A stretch of 64,000 nt of DNA from Rhyacophila brunnea (GCA_022495005.1 JAGYXB010001104.1:992001-1056000), one strand, 5' to 3'. Shown: positions 10,909 through 23,671, counted from the first letter of the stretch. Notes: generated by a model not told the origin, from the letters alone. A program made the numbers and translations.

Positions 10909-11045
10909 TTTATTTATTCATAGACTTCAAGGCAGAGTATGATAGCGTAAATAGACGGGCACTGCGAAATGTAATGGAAACATTTAGATTCTCTTGATAG
11001 CTTGTAAGAGTAGCTAGACTAACTAGATCATCATTAGATGCATCT
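10909..11045 (+). pseudogene. LINE reverse-transcriptase fragment
   Basis: A short frame encodes LFIDFKAEYDSVNRRALR, which matches the first catalytic aspartate motif of non-LTR reverse transcriptases (F-x-D-F-x-x-A-Y/F-D). The frame stops soon after. It is truncated at both sides. Confidence 0.6.
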
Positions 11046-11101
11046 TGTACAGAACACAATTGACTAGATATCATGTGTGGCTCGGAAACCTGGTGCGTGA
11101 C

Positions 11102-11177
11102 CAGCGTTGAAATGGAAAATTTTACTAACTGGAGCGCTAAATAATTTTCCGAAAATATTGTTATCTACTTTTATGTA
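11102..11177 (+). mobile_element. hAT end (family with ends at 13906 and near 27682), interrupted by Helitron
   Basis: The sequence cagcgttgaaatggaaaatt and the following 50 bases match the hAT ends at 13906 and 27682. The Helitron begins immediately after tttatgta, and related AT-rich sequence resumes after it at 13142. This shows the hAT copy was there first. Confidence 0.55.
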
Positions 11178-13141
11178 TCTAATATATAAAAATTAATATT
11201 TGTGTGTTTGTTTGTTCGTATTTAATGCGCAGCCATACCGTTCATCCGATTGCGATAAAACTTTGTCAACTTATTGCTTGCACTTGCGCGAAGAGTATAG
11301 GCTATACAAATATATAAAAATGAATGTCTGTCTGTCTGTCCCGTATGCGTTCCTATACCATTCATCCGATTGCGATGAAATTTTGGTAAGTGGTTGCATG
11401 CACACCCATGAAGGTTTCTGAATTAGAAAAACCATCAGCTTCTTCTTCTTCTTCATTCTATTTTCTTTTATTCGTATGGTTCCTATACCATTCATCCGAT
11501 TGCAATGAAATTTTGGTAACTGGTTGTATGCACACCCATAAAGATTTCTGAATTAGAAAAAAAATTATTTTCTTCTTCTTCTTCATTCTATCTTCTTTTA
11601 TTCGTATGGTCCTTATACCATTCATCCGATTGCGATGAAACCTTCGTCAGTTGTTGTGGTAACACCCGCAAAGGTTTTTGAATTAGTACAACCATTTTCT
11701 TCTTCTTCTTCTATTCTATATTCTTCTATTCGTATGCGTTCCTATTCCATTCATCCGATTGCAATAAAATTTTCGTCAGTAATTGTGCCAACACCCGCGA
11801 AGGTTTCTGAATTAGTACAACCATCTTCTTCTTCTATTCAATCTTCTTCTATTTCTATGCGTTCCTATACCATTCATCCGATTGCAATGAAATTTTGATC
11901 AAGTGTTGTGCTCACGCCGCAAAGGTTTCTGAATTGACACAACTATTTTCTTTTTCTTCTATTCTATCTTCTTCTATTTGTATGCGTTCTTATACCATTC
12001 ATCCGATCGCGATGAAATTTTGACCAGTTGTTGTGAGCACGCCCGCAAAGGGTTCTGAATTAGTACAACCATCTTCTTCTCCTTCTATTCGTATGCGTTC
12101 CTATACCATTTATCCGATTGCAATGAAAATTTGATCAAGTGTTGTGTTCACGCCCGCAAAGGTTTCTGAATTGATACAACCATTTCCTTCTTCTTTTTTC
12201 TTCTATTATATCTTCTTCTATTCGTATGCGTTCTTATACCATTCATCCAATTGTGATGAAATTTTGACCAGTTGTTGTGCGCAAACCCGCGAAGGTTTCT
12301 GAATTAGTACAACCATATTTTTCTTCTTCTATTCGTATGCGTTCCTATACCATTCATCCGATTGCAATGAAACTATGGTGAGTTGTCGTGCGCACGCCTG
12401 CAAAGGTTTCTGAATTAGTACAACCATCATCTTCTTCTTCTATTTGAATGCGTACCTACACCATTCATCCGATTGCAATGAAACTTTAGTGAGTTGTCGT
12501 GCGCATGCCCACAAAGATTTCTGAATTAGAAAATCATCTTCTACTCCTATTCGTATGCGTTTCTATACCATTCATCCGATTGCAATGACATTTTGATCAA
12601 GTGTTGTGCCCTTGCCCGCAAAGGTTTCTGAATTAGTACAATCATCTTTTTCTTCTTCTATTTGTATGCGTTCTTATGCCATTCATCCGATTGTGATGAC
12701 ATTTTGATCAGTTGTTGTGCGCACGCCCGCGAAGGTTTTTGAATTAGTACAACCATCTTTTTCTTCTTCTATTTGTATGCGTTCTTATACCATTCATCCG
12801 ATTGCGATGAAATTTTGACCAGTTGTTGTGCGCACGCCCGCAAAGGTTTCTAAAATTAGTATTATATAAAATACAACGTTTATTGTTTGTTTGTTCAATG
12901 CAATTTTGATTTTTTTACTACATATTAATAACGTTAATAACGTTTGCATATTTTGGATTCGATTTTAATTTAGTGGTCTTTTGTTTGACATTTACTCCTA
13001 TTAGAATTATTTTCATATTGCCATATTATATAACACAGATATTTTAATATCAAAAAAACAATTACCTCTTATTATTTTTTAAATATCTAAGATAAATATA
13101 CCCACGAAGCGACCCTGTGCGAAGCCGGGTACTTCAGCTAG
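11178..13141 (+). mobile_element. Helitron-type element carrying a minisatellite
   Basis: Begins TCTAATATATAAAA after an A and ends cgggtacttcagCTAG before a T, fitting Helitron ends (5' TC, 3' CTRR, A-T insertion site, no duplication). A GC-rich hairpin-forming segment, cgaagcgaccctgtgcgaag, precedes the 3' end. No replication-helicase gene is present, so it is non-autonomous. Its body is a tandem array (11215-12860). The reverse-complemented 3' end of a related element is at 42685. Confidence 0.75.
11215..12860 (+). repeat. Minisatellite of about 14 units, 105-135 bp each
   Basis: Each unit has the core ccattcatccgattgcgatg, then a gttgtg...cacgcccgcaaagg segment, then tttctgaattagtacaacca, then a variable run of TTC/TCT. 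Cores start near 11230, 11360, 11489, 11621, 11749, 11871, 11996, 12107, 12240, 12351, 12461, 12569, 12680 and 12791. Length differences come mainly from the TTC run. Open frames inside are by-products of the repeat. Confidence 0.85.
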
Positions 13142-13541
13142 TATTTTATAAAAATAAGTAGGTATTAATTTTTTTGTTCAGATGGTCAAATTATTACCGT
13201 GAACCATTTCGAGCCTTGCGTAGTGTTGAACACGGGGCGTTGGAGATAACTGTCCCACAGTGTATGGTGGTGGGTATCGATGTCAAATCCATGGTATTAC
13301 TTTAGGGTTTGTCGTATGCTACAAAATCGGTCAGTTTTCGATCGTGATTTTCAGAGCCTTCACTGATATTCTCATTTTAGTATTGCTTTTGTTGACAATG
13401 TTCGTTTAAAGCAGGGGTAGTCAACCTGGTAACACCCACTAGTGGGCGTTCCAGCTTTCGTGGTGGGCGGTAGGGGTTTCAAAAAAAATCTGATAAATAA
13501 GGCTGATACAACTTGCCAAAAAGAACTGTTATAAATTACAT

Positions 13542-13841
13542 ATGATAAAGAAAGTAAACATAAATTCGACAGTGGTGGATATGAAAACCTATGGCAAAAT
13601 AAAAAAAAAATCCTGTCTTATGTGTGGAAACTATATGTGGAAAATGATAGTTTTCAGTTTATTGATACCTTTCCCTATCTCATATCTTGTGGAATCAGGC
13701 TTTAGTGCTGTTAATCATATTATGACCAAAGAAAGAAACCGCCTGAATATTTCCGAAAGAGGAGACCTTCGTTTGTTCCTCACAAAAATTGAGCCAGATA
13801 TCCAGTATTTAGTTTCACATCAGCCTCAGGGATCTCAATAA
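13542..13841 (+). pseudogene. hAT transposase C-terminal (dimerisation) fragment
   Basis: The frame ends with YLVESGFSAVNHIMTKERNR, NISERGDLRLFLTKIEPDI and a short tail before a TAA. This is the conserved C-terminus of ZBED5/SCAND3-type hAT transposases. The first 35 residues are lysine-rich and do not match, so the catalytic core is deleted. It belongs to the outer element 13412-18913. Confidence 0.75.
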
Positions 13842-14861
13842 TAATTTAGTTAATTGAATGTAATTTCATCTTATATTAGACCTGTATTTGGTAAGTGATT
13901 ATTAGCAGTGCTCGAAATGGAAAATTTCACGAACAGGAACGCTCTATAATTTTCCGAAAAAACGGTATGCTTATTTTTTTCTTTACATACGTACGTACGT
14001 TGGATGTATAAATGCAACAATAAACTTTGAACTTCTTACGTGGATGTATATTGAGCAAGTGGGCAAGGATTGTCAGCGCCGCAGGCGAAAGAACCTCGTC
14101 TCAACAAAGTATACCGTCAAGAATTGTATTATTCTTTACTCTTACTTTATCTACCACCCATAATCAGCAGGCATGTTACTTCTACCACCACTCGTCACTG
14201 CTTATAACTTATATTACTGTCTCATTTGGGATAGTTCAGTTTGTTAATTAATTAAACTTAAAAAACAACATATCCACATACCTACCATAAAGATTCAAAT
14301 TAAAAATTAGTTTACATATAACAAATTTTACAGATTATAGATTCAAGACGAGCACAGAATATTTTAAAAAAAAATCAAAGAAATAGTATTAAAATAGTGT
14401 TTAAAAATAAAGAAATAGATGCAGCAACTATTGAAAAAATAGTAAGTACCTATACAGAGACGAGTAAATACAAAATTTATACAGTACATATCTGTACACC
14501 GATAGAGCTAACTACGCCATTTAATTATTTAAGAAGTTATAAAACAAAGAATTATAATTATTATAATTATAATAAATCGTTCACATAAACTCGTTCTCAC
14601 GCAGGAGGAATATACCAATATCCGAAGAAATTTGGTTGAACACAGTGTGTAAGCGTTCTTAAGATAAATCAATCGGATAAAGCCATGGATGGCATCCACA
14701 CAGCTTCAAACAAAGGATCCTCAAAGATTTCTTTTGAACCTTCTCCACCATAAGGACCATTAGGCCATACCTACTTCTAAGATAAGCTTCAAGCCATCAT
14801 CACCAAACTACGTAATTATAGCATTTTAAATTACCAATGGTGTATCATTAATTATCGGCTT

Positions 14862-15215
14862 TTGAGCTTTGAGAATCGATGTCTCCGCCGAATCTTAGGG
14901 GTACATTGGTACGACCGCGTTACAAACACCCGAGTTCGTGAGCAGACACAACAGCCTTCGGTGATTGAAGTTATCACAAAGAGACGATTTACGTGGCTGG
15001 GACACGTATTCCGGATGCCGCCAAAGAGTGCGGCACTTCGTACCCTTGTGGCACAGCCTCAAGGGTTCCATCGCCGTGGCCGCCTCTCCCTCACCCTGCA
15101 GCGGTGCTACAAAAGCGACCTATTTGCTGCAGGTCTGACATGGCGGGAGGCGCATGGCGATGGACCGAGGGAAGTGGCGCCAATGCTTGCCCTATGCCCC
15201 AATATTAGGACATGA
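14862..15215 (+). pseudogene. LINE 3' fragment (end of reverse-transcriptase polyprotein)
   Basis: The frame encodes FENRCLRRILGVHWYDRVTN, RRFTWLGHVFRMP, FHRRGRLSLTL and AAGLTWREA, the conserved C-terminal tail of insect RTE/CR1-like retrotransposon proteins. Upstream polymerase motifs are missing, so this is a 5'-truncated copy. The position within the hAT stack shows it came after that element or was carried by it. Confidence 0.75.
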
Positions 15216-15396
15216 TAGGATAGAAGAAGAAGTATCATTAATTATATAAGATAAAACATGACGGAAGGTGCAACTCCAGTTGCTAAACACGAATCCTATA
15301 GAATAATATAAAATTGTCATTAAACAGTAGGTGTAGGTACCTACCTATATTCAACATTATAAGGACTAATATTGTAGTGTATGTATATACCTATAC

Positions 15397-15761
15397 CATA
15401 GGCCCCACATCGTGAAGCTGGCCCCTAGGCTAGGATCTTTGGTGGGGCCCCCTTCTTATCGCTAAGAATAAAGGCAGTATGTACGGGGTAACAATAATCT
15501 GTATATTTAGTGTTTTATTGTATATTTTAAAACATTCATACGGATTATGGAGATGTCCAGTATTGATAAACAATTAAGAATTGTTTCGTATAACCACATA
15601 ACTATAAATAATAGTATTGTAAGAAAATTCTTTTTTTACTATTAAAGCAAATTTGTGATGTGTTTTTATCTCACTTATCTGGTCGATTCGCCTCGCCGGG
15701 CTCCTCCTGAGCACGGGCTCCCAGGCAAGAGCCCTCTCAGCCCCTCGTTGTGGAGACCATG
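15397..15761 (+). mobile_element. hAT-type MITE, copy 2
   Basis: Ends cataggccccacat and ttgtggagaccatg, flanked by ACCTATAC and ACCTATAT (7 of 8). Contains the family phrases ctaggctaggatctttgg and ggtcgattcgcctcgccggg. It lies in the nested hAT element 13906-18735. Confidence 0.75.
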
Positions 15762-16204
15762 ACCTATATGTTACAATGATGATGCTTTGGTTACCATTAT
15801 TGTAATATACGTACACTTACCACCTCAGATTAAAGAACTTACCACCGTATTTATTTAATCTATGACTACCATCTAAAATTATTTGTTGTCCGCACTGAAC
15901 ACGTACCTACCTAATTTGTGAGTGTATTTTAAACTAAACGATTCAATTTGTGATGTTTGTCCTTACCTAGACTCATTATAGTCATTATTATTGCCACGGT
16001 GATGAATAATGATAATACAGAACAATAATTTATTATTATGATAGTAATAAAATTTTATTGGAGGATATTTCTTTTTTTTTTAAACAAATTTACAAACAAA
16101 AATTAACTAAAAGTTCTCTACATAGTAGGTATCTATTATTTCTATTATTTTAAAGTAGCAAGTTACAACGTATGTAATTATAACACAATAGAAACGTCCC
16201 TTAA

Positions 16205-17534
16205 GGGGGGACATGCTCGTCGAAGGTCAAAATTTAGTTTTTATTGTATATTCAAACCATGATCCAGTTATTTTAAACATTTGATAACTGCATGAAGTAT
16301 TTTTGTTACATAAAATAGTATTCTTTTAAACCTCTCGCTCTAATGTTTTAGAATATAGCCATATTTCGGTACATGAATGTGCAGTGGTGTTAAGATTTTT
16401 ACATTTATTAATTTTGAAACGCATTTATAAAACCATTAGTATAATTTATATTGACATTATTATAGTGAAATATTTACGATAAAAGATTATGTTGATAATC
16501 TCTGTGATCCCAAATTTGACAAGAATTAGGCATTGTATTATTCAAAAAATGGGCAAGATTAACACATTTGAAGATAATTCTAAAGATACTTATTATAAGT
16601 TATGTCTTTGACCATTCAAGTGTGATAAACATCCTACGAATAATGATTGCTTTATAATAATTATTGACCTAAGAATAAGGTAGTGTTTTTTTGAAATACG
16701 CCATTTCTTTTGGCATTCCCCAGTGGTTAAGCTACAACATACGGCCGTAGCCATAAATTGACAAACTATAATTAAAGTAGGAATTAAAATTATGTTAATG
16801 CGCGTGTTTGAACATGTACCTAACCAAATTTTTTTTTATTTTTTTTTTAAACGGTACATGTTCAAACACGCGCGTCAATATCATTTTACTCCCTACTTCA
16901 ATTATAGTTTGTCAATTTATGGCTACGGCCGTATGTTGTAGCTTAACCACTGGGGAATGACAAAAGAAATGGCATATTTCAAAAAAACACTACCTTATTC
17001 TTAGGTCAATAATTATTATAAAGCAATCATTATTCATAAAAATTTTATCACACTTGAATGGTCAAAGACATAACTTATAATAAATATCTTTAGAATCATC
17101 TTCAAATGTGTTAATCTTGCCGATTTTTTGAATAATAAAATGCCTAATTCTTGTCAAATTTGGGATCACAGAGATTATCAATATAATATTTTATCGTGAA
17201 TATTTTACAAAAATTATCTCATAATAAATTATGCTAATGGTTTTATAAACGCGTTTAAAAATTAATAAATGTAAAAAATCTTAACACCACTGCACAGTTA
17301 TGTACCGAAATATGACTATATTCTAAAACATTAGAGCGAGAGGTTTAAAAGAATACTATTTTATGTAACAAAAATACTTCATGCAGTCATCAAATGTTTA
17401 AAAATAACTATAAAGGATAATAAGGCTTTAAAATTATATAAATAGATTATCTACAACGTTTAAGGAGTGTCCAGGATCATGGTTTGAAAATACAATAAAA
17501 ACTCAATTTTGACCTTCGACGAGCATGTCCCCCC
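16205..17534. mobile_element. TTAA fold-back element, copy A
   Basis: Two arms of about 630 and 685 bp are near-perfect inverted copies around a T-rich centre near 16830-16850. The ends read ggggggacatgctcgtcgaa and its complement, directly flanked by TTAA (16201-16204, 17535-17538). TTAA targets are typical of piggyBac-type transposition. No coding capacity is seen. The left and right arms differ by few changes and some small indels. Confidence 0.85.
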
Positions 17535-17574
17535 TTAAAAATAAACTAATTACGGTAGGCTATTCAATAGTTTC

Positions 17575-18660
17575 ATACCAAAAACATTTTTGTAGGAAAA
17601 TGGCATAATGGTGCATTTATTTATTATTCACTGTAAAAATAAGGGTTTACGACACGTCATAAATATTTTTTAACACGTCAAGTCAATTGTCGAAATGACA
17701 TTGAATCAGAAAACCCTGTTTCAACTGTATTGTCGATCTTAAATGCTTATCGGAGTGAATTCTTAATGTTTTAGCAGATTTACACGAAGTACCTACTACT
17801 TAATTAAACCTTCATAAAATTTATAAATATCCACTCATATTTATCATTTTCAAAACGAAAAAATTCTGCTTGTGGCCACTGGTCAACAGCATTATATATT
17901 AAATCAGTTTGGATACCAACGACAAAAAATATACTTATATGTAATATATAGAAAGGTATCGCCTGCTGAGATGTTTAACCAAATTTTAAGAGAACAAAAT
18001 TAAATAATACAAAATGTTTTAAAAACAAGCGATTATCACTAATAAGTAGATTTTAGCGGAATTGTACGATTTAAATTACCAAACTTTATCATATTAATTT
18101 TACCACCGAAAATTTTGCCCGCAAAAATAGACGTGGGTATAAAATTAACACGGCGATTAGATGGCGACGAAAATAAATAAGTTTTATCACTCACAATAAA
18201 ATATAAGTAATAAATTAGTAGGTAAGTAAAATCGCAATGCATACCAGTCAAAGGTAAAAGCGAGACTGTACTGAGATGTTTCATACTTTAGAAATTATTA
18301 TACAAATATGTAGGTGCCAACTTTATTTTTTATTGAATTTAAGTTATTTAAGTACAAAAGGTTTTCAAACAATGTCAGCAAAGGCACAATTCTTTTGTAA
18401 CTTGCAGCTGTAGTTAATTTTTTAATGTAAGTATGCAATTATTTGGAGTGCTTAGACAATGCATTTAGACACGGATGTATCGACACAAAAAAGAAAATTG
18501 AAAGAAATTTAGGGATGTCATAAATTTTATTTTTAACCCTTGCACGCCCGGCATGACATAACTTCGTTAATTTTTAATTTTGAGAAAAACTTTATAAGAT
18601 ACATTCACACATAAATATCTCAATCTAACGAACCGCAACGCAATTTTAAATGAATCCACG
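17575..18660. other. Unassigned body of the nested hAT element
   Basis: AT-rich sequence between the fold-back element and the right hAT end. No transposase motif or other gene seen. Confidence 0.4.
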
Positions 18661-18921
18661 AGCCGGAACGGTATATTTTGGAATTCCACGAACCACAACG
18701 GCGCTCCGGTGCGTTCCTGTCCATTTCGAGCGCTGATTATTAGGTATTATATGTTTTAACTTGATGTAACTCTGCTTTATAAGTTTTATAAAGTAAAGTT
18801 ACTTCCCTACTTTAAAATCACCATTATTGTGGAACCGATTGGCGGTTAGAAAATTTTACTACTAACAGAGATCCAAAACTGGGCGATAGGTATAAAAAGG
18901 TTGACTACCCCTGGTTTAAAT

Positions 18922-19640
18922 GTTCAAAATGTGCTACGGGATTAGAGCATCAGTCTGATAACATTTTAAATACCAAGAAAAACGATATTACACACTTTTC
19001 CCCATAGCTGCCGCTACTGGGCTTACTGTGGCAGATAACGTGATGATAATGTTTTTGACGCATGACACTTTCACTAACATTTTACTTTTACTCTTATCTT
19101 TTATCGATTATATTGACAAAGGACGTATCCAATGTAAATTCGGACATTTTAGCACAATAATATTAGAAATATTTTTTTTGGTAAAGCGAAATACTTTTAC
19201 CTAAAATGCAGTTTTTGAAAATAAGTTATGTTGAGAAATCACAGAACAATCTTAGACTGGGAGGGATTCGAACAAAATCGAAAGAAAATATTGATGCTTG
19301 ACGGCCCTAGTAATAACTAAAAATTTTATACCACAGATACAAATCGTATTATGAAGCATTGGAATGTATGGTGGTTATTACAAAATGTATTTACAATAAA
19401 CAAAGTAACGCAAATTAAAAGGTGTAAACTTTCATTTTAAAGTATGTTGAGGCGTGCATTTTATTATAGTCGACCACGTTAATAATTAACATATACTACA
19501 AAAGTTACATCGAATTAACAAAGTTCAAAATTGTAAAGCAACGAACGAGGCATAGGTAGGTAGGTACCTACGCTTTCATAATTTGTACAGATATAGCTCT
19601 CTGTGGATGTTTATAACACTAGGCTTAGAATTCTTATAGG
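18922..19640. other. No recognisable feature
   Basis: Unassigned AT-rich sequence. No convincing open frame. Confidence 0.5.
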
Positions 19641-19839
19641 ATATTTTTTTTGAGAGGCCCCACAACCAAATATCAAAATATATATATATCTGTTTCAGAC
19701 AATTTTGAAACATTAAAGCCCTATTTGTTAGCACCTATTTTTAAATATTTTTGGATAATTACATATTTTCACACAAACACAAAATTTCAATGTTCCTGTA
19801 CCAATTAAATAGGTAGTGTTTTGAATAAAAATACTTGAC

Positions 19840-20060
19840 TTCAAACGCTGCAGAATATTAAAGCTGTTTTGGAAAATCCATCAGATTTCTCAGATGTTTT
19901 AATTTTTTCTACTAAGAAATAGTTTCATTTACATACGCAATAATAACATCTATAGAAGTGGAAAGAAGTTTTTCCATGTAAGTATAAAAAATTCCTAAGA
20001 TCAAATCGTCAAAGATTCACTTTCGTAAATTTGAAGCATTATTTTATTATTTATTGTAAT
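19840..20060 (+). pseudogene. hAT transposase remnant
   Basis: One frame near 19942-19980 reads ITSIEVERSFSM, matching the VERSFS motif of the hAT dimerisation domain, after a stretch resembling the preceding region. Stops follow at once. No element ends could be paired. Confidence 0.4.
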
Positions 20061-23000
20061 AAAGCATTTTCTGTTTGTGAATAAATAATACATTAAACTG
20101 TTGAAATATATATGATTTATTGTAATAGGTACTTTTGGCACCACTTTTTGTTTTTAGCACATATTTATGAAATTTTAATAACATATTTTCCAATTATATC
20201 TACATATTTTAGGTACCTATTATTCATTTTTTAGCACCTAAAAATATTAAGCCTATTTATAACAATGGGACACCTATATATATATAAAGGGGATTTTTTT
20301 GTTTTTATACGTGGGGTTAGTGTCCGGGGTGGTTTTGGTCGCGGGATAATAAATTTTCCTGGAACCAGTGTGGATGGTCAAATTTAAGTACCTATTTTAT
20401 AATGATTATTTTTGCGGTTATTTATTTTATAATCGATTTATGTAATACTACATATTATGTACAGTGTGTAAATAACAAACAATTTAATAATATCCTTTTT
20501 CCATCTGCAGCTGTAGATAAATGGGCGACGCCAAAAGCAAATGCGAAAATGCAGAGGTGGAAAAGTAATATTTCATGCACCAGATAAGCACGGTTAATGA
20601 ACCATGGGGTTTTATTTTTCATAGTTATTTTCAATAACTTACACAACACTTAATATTGTATTATATTATAAACTAAAACAATGATAGTTTTCACCGTTGT
20701 TATCTAGGATGAGTAATGACGATTCATCATCCTAGTCGTAATGCGTTATAAGTGCAAATTATTTATTTAAAACTGTACAACAGGACCAATTAAAGAAAGT
20801 AGTGAAACATCATAAACTCAGGCTTTTAAGAATCACATATTATATATTATAATGACTTCACTAAGAATAGTATTCGTAACCGCCATTATGAGAAGTCGGT
20901 GGCTAACGCATTGGAAAGAATGGGGCGCCATTAATAATTTTATTTCTACTGATACTACTTCACCCTTTCACGCCCCAGCGTTGAGACACAGGGCACGCAC
21001 AAGTTCGCGCAACTTCCCTCGGTCCAACGCCAGCTCCCTCCATTAATAATTAGTCGAGTTTTAATATTGAATTCAAATGTATGCGATGTCGGTAGGTTAT
21101 ATACGACAGACTAGAATTCCGGTAGCATAATATACTTAACTCGTTTGATAAAAAAATATAGTAATGCCCGATGAAGAGAGTCCAAAACTACTCGTATTTG
21201 TGAAAAGTGATGGAAAGTCTAAAAAGTTTTCATAAATATATGTTGAGACCTCATGTGCAAACTGCGTAGAACTCGTAGCATCCTATATAGACTTCAGGCT
21301 TACTCTAAGCAGTCTGTCAGGAATGCCTGATATCCAACGAATGCCTTGGTGTGTATCATGATTTATGACTATAGATTATCTGACAAAATTAATGCTTTAT
21401 TTAATATTGTTTGATATTGTAACCATCATAGTTTTTTCTCATATTAATGACGTAGATATCCATATAGGTACGTATAGTATGATGCTATGTTTCCCCACTC
21501 ACGTGCCTAGACAAAATACCGCCCCATTTTATATACTTACAGTATTTTTTATCATCCTTTCATGACTACAATATCTAAGAAATGTGTTGTATGGATTACA
21601 TTACTAACAAAAAATATACCACTAAATATACAAAATTAAATTTAGATATAAAAAGCGAATAAATATGATAATTATGTTAGACATTTACCAAAATCACCAG
21701 AAGTCTGAAGTTTTATTTGGTGGTTATTTCTGACACATTTGGTTTATGCCTTTTCGCAATACACATATTTATCATTTTCACACCATTTGTACTATGCTAT
21801 TATTCTACCTACAACATATAAACAAAATAATTTTAGCTATTTCTATAAGTATAATATACCAAATGATTCTCCTTGATTTGCCGCCTTTCGAGTAACTGCC
21901 GCCCCCAAGCGAGGCTCAATCTGCCTACTCCCACAGGACGTCAATGTGTTTCTCAGTCCTCTTGTATGGTGTAGTGTAGAAGCATGAACTATAATAATCG
22001 AGACATCATTTACAAGGCTTCAGACTTTTGAGTTTTGAGTGAACCTCTGTGAACGTTTAAAATGTCATAATTTTTTTTAATGAAACAACGTTGTATTACC
22101 GACAATGAAAAACAGTTACAGCAGATAGAACCAGAAAAAGTATTTTGCTAAAGTATAATATGTACCGTATTATACAAATTATTATACATGACAGAACTCT
22201 TGAAAGATAGATCCAGACAGAAGATAAAGATACACACTGGAATTCAGATGGTTTCACAAGAACACGTATTTTTTCCGGGCAACAGTCTCAAAGATGTAGA
22301 TCGTTTTAATGATTGTCAACCTTCGAAGAGGAGACGGCACTTGAACAAGAATCATTGATGTTCTGTCATTACATGGTACGTGCATGGACTTTAATGACAA
22401 GTATCTTGGCTTTAGGCTTCGACGAATAGGGTTCGAAATAGCGTAGGTAATATGTCAGAACAGAATACGATATGGCTATTTCAGATATGCTTATATTGAT
22501 GCCTAAAAGTTTTTGAAAAAAGTTCCCAGTTGCTGGTGAGGTAAGATTCAGACCACTGAGGATAGTCATGTAGCTTGTTGTATGGTTTTACTGGAGAAAT
22601 TTCAACCATGCACTAAGCAAGCCGGACCGGAGGTTGTCGTGTGTCGATGACTTGCCGGTTCCATGATGACTGGTTCTGTATTTTGTTTTTGGTTTTCTTT
22701 TTTTTACCCAACATTTTGCCTTGCTATCGCCATATATTATTGTAATTAAATTATATGATTATAATATTGCATTAGCGGGGTGGTCATCTTATAAGCACAT
22801 AATAAAATACTGCTACTTTGAAAAGGTTTCCAATTTCTTAGTCACCTCTGAAGGTAGTGTGAAACACCTATTTATTTTTACATCTACTGTGTGAATACTC
22901 GGTTCCTGAACTAACGTGAACGTAGTCGTAAATTACATGCAAGTGACGGCCATTTTATTAAAAGTGTCTAAATTCAGATTGCTGTTTTACTTACCTACAT

Positions 23001-23250
23001 GTGTATTTTCATCCACCGTTGTATTTTATGTGACGTTTATTAGAGATTTATACGAAATTTGCTCTCGGTGGAATAGTGAAATAGAAAAAAAGGGCAGATA
23101 ATAATAAAGCGTTGTGAAGGCAGTCAGGGGAGGGGGAGAGGGAGGAGTATCATGGGTGCAACCCCCAGTGCCTGGCTATACTTTTAAAATACTTTTTTAG
23201 TAAATCAAACCAAATATTCGGTTATAGGGTATGTTGATAGGGTCGTCAAA
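20061..23250. other. No recognisable gene or element
   Basis: Long AT-rich stretch. Several frames of 60-66 codons occur on both strands without recognisable motif, signal or splice partner. Some slightly GC-richer pieces (near 20930-21040 and 21890-21960) may be old repeats. Confidence 0.45.
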
Positions 23251-23671
23251 AATTGAAGCCTCCCCCTCAAGAATGATCTATGTTACATTTTGGCAGTTCG
23301 GAATTAAATATGCAACAATGATCTAAATCACATTGCCTCTGTTTGGGCATATTTATTTTTTTGATCTAGCAACATTATGTCACTTGTTTTTGATCCATTA
23401 TGTTGGCCTCCCTACAATAATGATATATGTATGCATTTGTCAAATTGGAGGATGACACGAGAGTTATTGTTAACCATGCAGATGCGAAAAGACTTCACAG
23501 AGAAAAATTCACCTGGAAAATTGAAAGAGGGATAAAAATGAGTGATTAAGGAATTCAGGAAGAGCCTTTTAATTATAAATAATTTCTTCTCAACAAAATA
23601 GTTTTATATGATTACCTATCTCAAAATGCCCAAATGTAAGATAGATCATTATTGAAGGGGAGGCTTCAATT
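23251..23671. mobile_element. MITE with about 40-bp inverted ends
   Basis: The left end aattgaagcctccccctcaa and following gatctat match the complement of the right end, which ends ggggaggcttcaatt. The interior has no coding potential. Superfamily unassigned. Confidence 0.6.

Larger units (their letters stand above)
13906..18735. mobile_element. Second hAT element nested in the first
   Basis: Left end CAGTGCTCGAAATGGAAAAT and right end the complement of CAGCGCTCGAAATGGACAGG are flanked by a perfect 8-bp duplication ATTATTAG (13898-13905, 18736-18743). The same end appears at 11102 and 27682. No transposase is recognised. It contains a LINE 3' fragment, a MITE (15397-15761) and a fold-back element (16205-17534). 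Confidence 0.8.
13412..18913 (+). mobile_element. hAT transposon, outer layer of a nested stack
   Basis: Ends CAGGGGTAGTCAACCT (left) and its complement aggttgactacccctg (right) are flanked by GTTTAAAG (13404-13411) and GTTTAAAT (18914-18921), a 7-of-8 duplication. Transposase C-terminal coding remains at 13542-13841. It has been enlarged by a second hAT element (13906-18735) and that element's own insertions. Confidence 0.8.

Noticed and set aside
11200..11898. Protein-coding genes in the repeat-rich open frames
   Set aside because: The frames are products of the minisatellite units and change with each unit's length.
11215..12860. A CRISPR array
   Set aside because: Units are over 100 bp with similar, not unique, intervening sequence, and the genome is eukaryotic with no cas genes.
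19250..19320. A tRNA-like sequence with gttcgaatccc on the minus strand
   Set aside because: Only a box B-like match. No box A, no stem pairing and no tail.
20852..21046. A 64-codon frame with arginine- and serine-rich end
   Set aside because: No recognised motif, no splice partner, and composition explained by a GC-richer patch.
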